A stretch of 8,584 bases of DNA. Origin: Mariprofundaceae bacterium. GTDB lineage: Bacteria; Pseudomonadota; Zetaproteobacteria; Mariprofundales; Mariprofundaceae. Made by a program: the position numbers and the translations under genes. Location: contig JALUXN010000259.1 in assembly GCA_027018975.1 (NCBI GenBank), positions 1 through 8,584 of the forward strand, read 5' to 3'. Below, one piece after another: positions 5,197-8,584 of the stretch (positions are counted from its first letter, which is position 1; each line of letters opens with the position of its first letter). The notes under the pieces were generated by a model. That model was not told where the DNA came from. It saw only the letters and a list, made by a program, of their open reading frames with translations, and ran no database searches.

Positions 5197-6122
5197 GATT
5201 GTGCGCGGCGCTGGCGGGGATCGAGCCAGAGCGCGAGCAGGTCGGCAGTCAGGTTGGCCAGCACATAGATCGCGGCAATGAGCAGGATACAGCCCTGTAC
5301 CAGCGGATAGTCGCGGCGCTGAATCGCTTCGATGGTGAGCAGGCCGAGCCCCGGCCAGTCGAAGACGGTTTCGGTGATGACGGTGCCGCCGAGTACCGCG
5401 CCGAGCTGCAGGGCGAACATGGTGATGACCGGCACAGCGGCCAGATGAGCGGCATGATACCACCAGATGCGCCGCTCCGAGGCGCCGAAGGCGCGCGCTG
5501 TGCGGGTGGCATCGCTGCTGATCGCCTCCAGCCATGAGGCGCGTGCCATGCGTGAAAGCACGGCGGCCAGTGCGGTGCCGAGGGTGATGGCCGGCAGCAC
5601 AATGGCGCCGGGCTGACTCATACCGGAGACCGGCAGCCAGCCGAGTTCGACCGCAAAGAGCAGCATCAGCATCGGGCCGAGCCAGAAATTGGGGATGGAG
5701 ACGCCGATCAGTGAAAGCCCCATGGCCGCGACATCCTGACGTCTGCCGGCATGGCGCGCAGCCCAGTAACCGAGTGGCAGGGCGATGATGACGGCCAGCA
5801 GCATGCTGACCAGCGCCAGCCGCGCGGTCGCCGGCACCCGTTCGGCTATGCGCGCCAGTACTGGCCGATGATCAATCAAGCTGAAGCCCCAGTCGCCATG
5901 GCAGAGGCCGCTGAGGTAGAGCAGGTATTGATCGAGGATGGGTTGATCCAGGTGTAGCGCGTGGCGTAGGGCGGCGCGGTCGGCCGGCATGGCTGTCTCA
6001 CCGAGCAGCGCATCGACCGGATCGCCCGGTACCAGATGCAGCAGAAAGAAGACCAGCGTCGCCACCCCCAGCAGTGTCGGCACGGCTTGCGCAATGCGCA
6101 TGAGAACTAGGCGTGCAAACAT
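5187..6122 (-). CDS. Dpp/Opp/Nik-type ABC transporter permease, DppB-like
   Basis: First inner-membrane permease of the same importer, 311 residues, normal for DppB/OppB/NikB. The N-terminal helix (about 8-30) ends in the family's FxxxHLVPGDPVDALLG block, followed by the periplasmic LxLDQPIxxQYLxYLxG-type segment and GDWGFS (76-81). Further hydrophobic segments lie at about 100-120, 131-160 and 171-190, with two more after residue 228. The EAA loop is at about 203-226 (DATRTARAFGASERRIWWYHAAH). VFDWPGLG near residue 265 is also characteristic. The ATG at 6122 gives a standard start; Met8 is an alternative. It lies 25 bp after the preceding gene and overlaps the DppC-like gene by 10 bp. No substrate-binding protein or ATP-binding subunit is encoded nearby, so those partners must come from elsewhere. 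Confidence 0.92.
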   Translation of the reverse strand: MFARLVLMRIAQAVPTLLGVATLVFFLLHLVPGDPVDALLGETAMPADRAALRHALHLDQPILDQYLLYLSGLCHGDWGFSLIDHRPVLARIAERVPATARLALVSMLLAVIIALPLGYWAARHAGRRQDVAAMGLSLIGVSIPNFWLGPMLMLLFAVELGWLPVSGMSQPGAIVLPAITLGTALAAVLSRMARASWLEAISSDATRTARAFGASERRIWWYHAAHLAAVPVITMFALQLGAVLGGTVITETVFDWPGLGLLTIEAIQRRDYPLVQGCILLIAAIYVLANLTADLLALWLDPRQRRAQSCN

Positions 6123-6147
6123 GGCGATGGGCGGCGGTTAGCGGCGA

Positions 6148-6666
6148 TTAGCGCCGCTTGCGCTGCAGCCGCTGTTTGAGTTTCGGGCTCTCCACCCAGT
6201 GGCGTAGCAGCATGATCTGCTGGCCGCCGCGCGACTCCTGACAGCGCGGGCAGGTGAGGTAGCTGAGAAAGAGGTTTTTCGGCATGCGCCCCGCATCGAA
6301 GAGCTCGGACTGCATGCTGCGGATGGTGCCTTTGATCTGCGAGACATTGCCCTGAAACAGGCGCGCACGCAGCATGTAGGGGTCGGGCAGGCGATAGGTG
6401 CGCCGCGCCATGGACTGCTCTTCAGCCAACAGCGCCAGAATACGGCCGCGGAAGAGGCCGGTTTCGGCGAGCACGAAGCCCGGCCACTGCTCGGTGAGTT
6501 CCAGTTTTTCAATATCTTGATGTTGGCGATCCAGATAGGCCTCAAAGCCGATCGGCATGCCGAAGAGTGCCGCTGATTTCTGCTCGTGCACGAGGGTGGC
6601 GCCGAGATCAATATCTTTGCCATCCCAGTCGGGGAACTCGGAGGGGCAGCCGCACTCCAGACGCAT
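6148..6666 (-). CDS. Unrecognised 172-residue protein with CxC and CxxC pairs
   Basis: I do not recognise the family. The protein is soluble, with no signal peptide or membrane helix. It has a CGC motif at residues 5-7 (ECGCP), an acidic stretch DWDGKDIDLG (13-22), a middle part rich in aromatic and charged residues including FGMPIGFEAYLDRQ (35-48), a CPRC motif at 139-142, and a very basic end (KLKQRLQRKRR). The four cysteines could make one metal site, though they are far apart in sequence. It starts 3 bp after the stop of the small oxidase-like membrane protein, with an AAGGA ribosome site about ten bases before the ATG, so the two are likely co-translated. A role linked to that membrane protein, such as metal or heme handling, is inference only. 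Coding is supported by operon packing and codon pattern. Confidence 0.78.
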   Translation of the reverse strand: MRLECGCPSEFPDWDGKDIDLGATLVHEQKSAALFGMPIGFEAYLDRQHQDIEKLELTEQWPGFVLAETGLFRGRILALLAEEQSMARRTYRLPDPYMLRARLFQGNVSQIKGTIRSMQSELFDAGRMPKNLFLSYLTCPRCQESRGGQQIMLLRHWVESPKLKQRLQRKRR

Positions 6667-6669
6667 GGC

Positions 6670-7191
6670 TCAGCGATCCTTTTTGTAGATGTCTTTGAGG
6701 GTCATCAGCACATTGGCGAGATAGACCCAGAAGCCGACAGCCAGCACAGAGGCGGCTATCGAGATCACCGGTCCGTAGAAACGATGCACCGCCGGCACTT
6801 TGGCCGGATCGGTGAGCCAGAGGTTGCCCTCGATGAAGCCGAAGATGAGCAGAGCGATGTAGAAGGAGGAGACGCCGATCGTGGTCCACCAGAAGGAGTG
6901 CTCGGCCATGCGGTGGGAGTGGATCGGTTTGCCGGTGATCTTGGGCAGCATGTAGTAGGTGACCGCCATGCCGAGGATGGTCACGCCGCCGACGAGATTG
7001 ATATGGGCATGCGCCAGCGGATCGATCATGTGGCCAGGGCCGCCGTAGGGGCTGCCGATGGAGTCGAGCCAGGCGCGCACGGCGGGGATGACCTGGAGCA
7101 GCCCATGCACGGTGCCGATGAAAAAGGAGACGACGGACATGATGAGGAATTTGACAAGATAGAGGTGTTCGTTCGGGGTGGCATTGGACAT
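6670..7191 (-). CDS. Small heme-copper-oxidase subunit I-like membrane protein
   Basis: 173 residues with four predicted membrane helices (about 12-34, 61-82, 99-122, 138-162). The segment DPLAHAHINLVGG (57-69), followed by YYMLPKITG, resembles helix X of NorB/CcoN-type heme-copper oxidase subunit I, where an HxH pair ligates the two hemes; here it is His61/His63. AEHSFWWTTIGV (96-107) resembles the next helix start. His29, in the first helix (TVHG), could be an opposite axial ligand. The usual three CuB histidines and most of the 12-helix core are missing, so it is not an oxidase by itself. Likely a stand-alone heme-b or redox-sensing membrane protein, or an accessory of an oxidase; function unproven. 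The ATG at 7191 is chosen as the first Met; there is no strong ribosome site. It heads the minus-strand gene run and is divergent from folE. Confidence 0.82.
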   Translation of the reverse strand: MSNATPNEHLYLVKFLIMSVVSFFIGTVHGLLQVIPAVRAWLDSIGSPYGGPGHMIDPLAHAHINLVGGVTILGMAVTYYMLPKITGKPIHSHRMAEHSFWWTTIGVSSFYIALLIFGFIEGNLWLTDPAKVPAVHRFYGPVISIAASVLAVGFWVYLANVLMTLKDIYKKDR

Positions 7192-7317
7192 GGTCGCGGA
7201 CGCTAGAAGGCTGCTGTCGTGAAATCAATCGAAGGCGATATTTCGGCAAGGGTTGTTGGCGTGGGTGATTGCGTTATGGTGCGCTTGGACGACGAATGGA
7301 TAGAAGGTGGGTGCATA
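7192..7317. promoter_or_regulatory. Divergent intergenic region between oxidase-like gene and folE
   Basis: 126 bp that must hold the promoters of both folE and the minus-strand run. For folE, TTGTTG (7253-7258) and TATGGT (7275-7280) with a 16 bp spacer form a weak sigma70-like candidate that would give a leader of about 30 bases. No clear candidate was seen for the minus strand. No palindromic operator stood out. Confidence 0.35.
7304..7310 (+). promoter_or_regulatory. Ribosome binding site deciding the folE start
   Basis: AAGGTGG, seven bases before GTG 7318. It is the best Shine-Dalgarno match upstream of folE; neither GTG 7219 nor ATG 7276 has one of similar quality, so it sets the start choice. 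Confidence 0.65.
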
Positions 7318-7920
7318 GTGAGTCACGAGATTGATTTGAATGATCCGAAACATGCAGAGGCGGCGGAACATGTGCGCGGTCTGTTGCAATATATTGGCGA
7401 AGATGTCGATCGTGAAGGGTTGCAGGAGACACCGGCGCGCGTGTTGGCGGCGATGGGTGAGCACTTTTCCGGCTACCGTGAAGACCCCAAGGAGCATCTG
7501 CTCAAGACCTTTGAAGAGGTGGAGGGGTATGACGAGGTGGTGCTGGTCTCCGACATCGCCATCCACAGCCACTGCGAACACCACATGGTGCCGTTCATCG
7601 GCAAGGCGCATGTCGCTTACATCCCCGGCGGGCGTGTGGTCGGGCTATCGAAACTGGCGCGTGTGGTCGAAGGCTATGCCAAACGGTTGCAGATTCAGGA
7701 GAAGCTGACCATGCAGGTCGCCAACGCCATCGAAGAGGTGCTGCAGCCGGAGGGGGTGGCGGTGATTATTCAGTGTCAGCACTTCTGCATGTGCTATCGC
7801 GGCATTCACAAGCCGAACTCATGGACGACCACATCGAAGCTGACCGGTGCCTTCCTCAACAACCCCTCGTCGCGGCTGGAGCTGTTTCAGCTAATCGGTA
7901 TGGAGAAGAGCAGCGCCTGA
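7318..7920 (+). CDS. folE: GTP cyclohydrolase I, type IA (FolE)
   Basis: Converts GTP to 7,8-dihydroneopterin triphosphate plus formate, the first step of tetrahydrofolate (and pterin or queuosine precursor) synthesis; acts in the cytoplasm as a homodecamer. With the GTG start at 7318 it has 200 residues, typical of the family. REGLQETPARV (32-42) is the classical N-terminal signature. The zinc ligands Cys86 and His89 lie in HSHCEHHMVPF (83-93), and Cys157 in CQHFCMCYRG (153-162). GLSKLARVVEGYAKRLQIQEKLT (109-131) is also diagnostic. The frame is open back to GTG 7219 and ATG 7276, but GTG 7318 is preferred because an AAGGTGG ribosome site (7304-7310) precedes it by seven bases and the extra residues do not look like FolE. 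Its 3' end overlaps the convergent thrB by 30 bp. Confidence 0.96.
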   Translation: MSHEIDLNDPKHAEAAEHVRGLLQYIGEDVDREGLQETPARVLAAMGEHFSGYREDPKEHLLKTFEEVEGYDEVVLVSDIAIHSHCEHHMVPFIGKAHVAYIPGGRVVGLSKLARVVEGYAKRLQIQEKLTMQVANAIEEVLQPEGVAVIIQCQHFCMCYRGIHKPNSWTTTSKLTGAFLNNPSSRLELFQLIGMEKSSA

Positions 7921-8584
7921 GTCGCGGTGCAGCAGCAGTTTATTGCGATACTCCTCTGGATCTTTGGTCTGGGTCATGGCGCCGGCGCGCGGGAATAGCG
8001 CATCATAGAGGCGTGAAACCCAGAAACGCAGCGCCGCCAACCGCAGCAGCATGGGGAGCGCTGCCCGCTCATCTGCCTGCAGTGCCCTTGCCGATTCGTA
8101 ACCGTTCAGAAATGCGCCAACCCGCGCACGATCCTCCGGCGACAGGTCGATGGCCTGCGCATTCAGCGCGATGGCAATATCCATGCAAAACGGGGCGTGG
8201 TGCGCGTAGTAGAAATCGATGATGCCGGAGACGGTGTCACCCTCAAAGAGAATGTTATCGACAAAGAGATCGCCATGGATCACGCCGCTGGGCAGTCCAT
8301 CGATGCTGCTGTCTTGTTGCGCAGCAAGCTCGCTGGTGAGCAGCGTGGAGGCTGCGTTGCCATACTTTTCGGCGGTTTTCTCCTGTACCTGTGCAACGGT
8401 TTCAATCAGCCACGGCATGCCGGTCGGGTTATCGCGATGTAGCGGAAAGTCGTTGCCGGCGAGGTGCAGTTCAGCCAGCGCCCGGCCGGCTGCGTGGAGC
8501 TGCGCCATATTGAGGTGATCCAGCGTGCGCCCATGCAGGCAGGAGACGATACACCCCTGCTTGCCGTGAAAGTCAAAAATCAGT
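7891..8584 (-). CDS. thrB: Homoserine kinase, type II (APH fold), 5'-incomplete
   Basis: Phosphorylates L-homoserine to O-phospho-L-homoserine in threonine synthesis, using ATP. This is the ThrB form of many alpha- and gammaproteobacteria, built on the aminoglycoside-phosphotransferase fold and unrelated to the GHMP-type enzyme of E. coli. The frame stays open past the ATG at 8508 to the window edge, and the upstream residues (ending GCIVSCLHGRTLDHL) are family-like, so the true start lies outside. About 230 residues are visible of roughly 315. Motifs: GRALAELHLAGNDFPL, the catalytic loop HGDLFVDNILFEG (8242-8286 region), and the metal-binding IIDFYYA segment. LRLAALRFWVSRLYD and TKDPEEYRNKLL are typical near the C-terminus. 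The last ten or so residues run antisense into folE, giving a slightly extended tail. Related APH-fold sugar or choline kinases are less likely. Confidence 0.9.
   Translation of the reverse strand, partial: LIFDFHGKQGCIVSCLHGRTLDHLNMAQLHAAGRALAELHLAGNDFPLHRDNPTGMPWLIETVAQVQEKTAEKYGNAASTLLTSELAAQQDSSIDGLPSGVIHGDLFVDNILFEGDTVSGIIDFYYAHHAPFCMDIAIALNAQAIDLSPEDRARVGAFLNGYESARALQADERAALPMLLRLAALRFWVSRLYDALFPRAGAMTQTKDPEEYRNKLLLHRDSGAALLHTD

Noticed and set aside
5197..5535. Upstream extension of the DppC-like frame
   Set aside because: The extra 113 codons are Arg/His/Pro-rich and lie in another frame of the dppB-like gene; the DppC-like protein starts at 5196.
6670..7191. Full cytochrome c oxidase or NO reductase catalytic subunit
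   Set aside because: Only four helices are present and the CuB (or FeB) histidine set is missing; start and stop are intact, so it is a small protein rather than a broken large gene.
6586..7206. Plus-strand frame of 206 codons opposite the oxidase-like gene
   Set aside because: Composition is dominated by Gly, Asp, His and Glu, typical of antisense to a membrane-protein gene; the minus-strand protein has coherent helices and motifs.
7219..7317. Longer FolE start at GTG 7219 or ATG 7276
   Set aside because: The ribosome site and normal family length favour GTG 7318, and the extra residues have no FolE likeness.

Overview
The window is GC-rich (roughly 60%) bacterial DNA. It carries conserved housekeeping genes of pseudomonad/proteobacterial flavour: lepA, a short cytoplasmic-type nagZ, folE and an APH-fold homoserine kinase. 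No gene fixes the lineage. I would say Pseudomonadota with fair confidence; anything narrower, such as Zetaproteobacteria, is a guess.

Left third (1-1601): a mobile-element scar. Positions 1-263 are the left end of an ISL3-family insertion sequence, with the transposase N-terminus on the minus strand running off the window edge. It abuts, and appears to have inserted into, a truncated copy of a REP-associated tyrosine transposase (RAYT, HUH/Y1 type). One intact RAYT gene (543-1217) lies between near-perfect inverted repeats of about 24 bp (494-517 and 1222-1245). Around it are four partial RAYT copies (264-431, 433-493, 1247-1522, 1523-1601). Three of them are 3' tails that start at different points in the gene and all end at the same right-end repeat, so four copies of that right end lie in direct orientation.

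Middle (1696-6666): lepA (EF-4 GTPase) on the plus strand meets nagZ tail to tail with an 18 bp overlap. nagZ is the last gene of a tightly packed minus-strand run that reads, from its promoter end: a small heme-copper-oxidase-like membrane protein (7191 to 6670), an unrecognised Cys-containing protein, two Dpp/Opp/Nik-type ABC permeases, then nagZ. Gaps are 3, 25, -10 and 3 bp, which suggests one transcript. The permeases lack a local binding protein or ATPase. Their coupling to nagZ suggests, as inference only, import of murein peptides feeding cell-wall recycling.

Right (7192-8584): folE (GTP cyclohydrolase I) diverges from the small oxidase-like gene across 126 bp. It converges with a 5'-incomplete type II homoserine kinase gene (thrB), with a 30 bp overlap of the 3' ends. 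No tRNA, rRNA, CRISPR array, riboswitch or convincing intrinsic terminator was seen.
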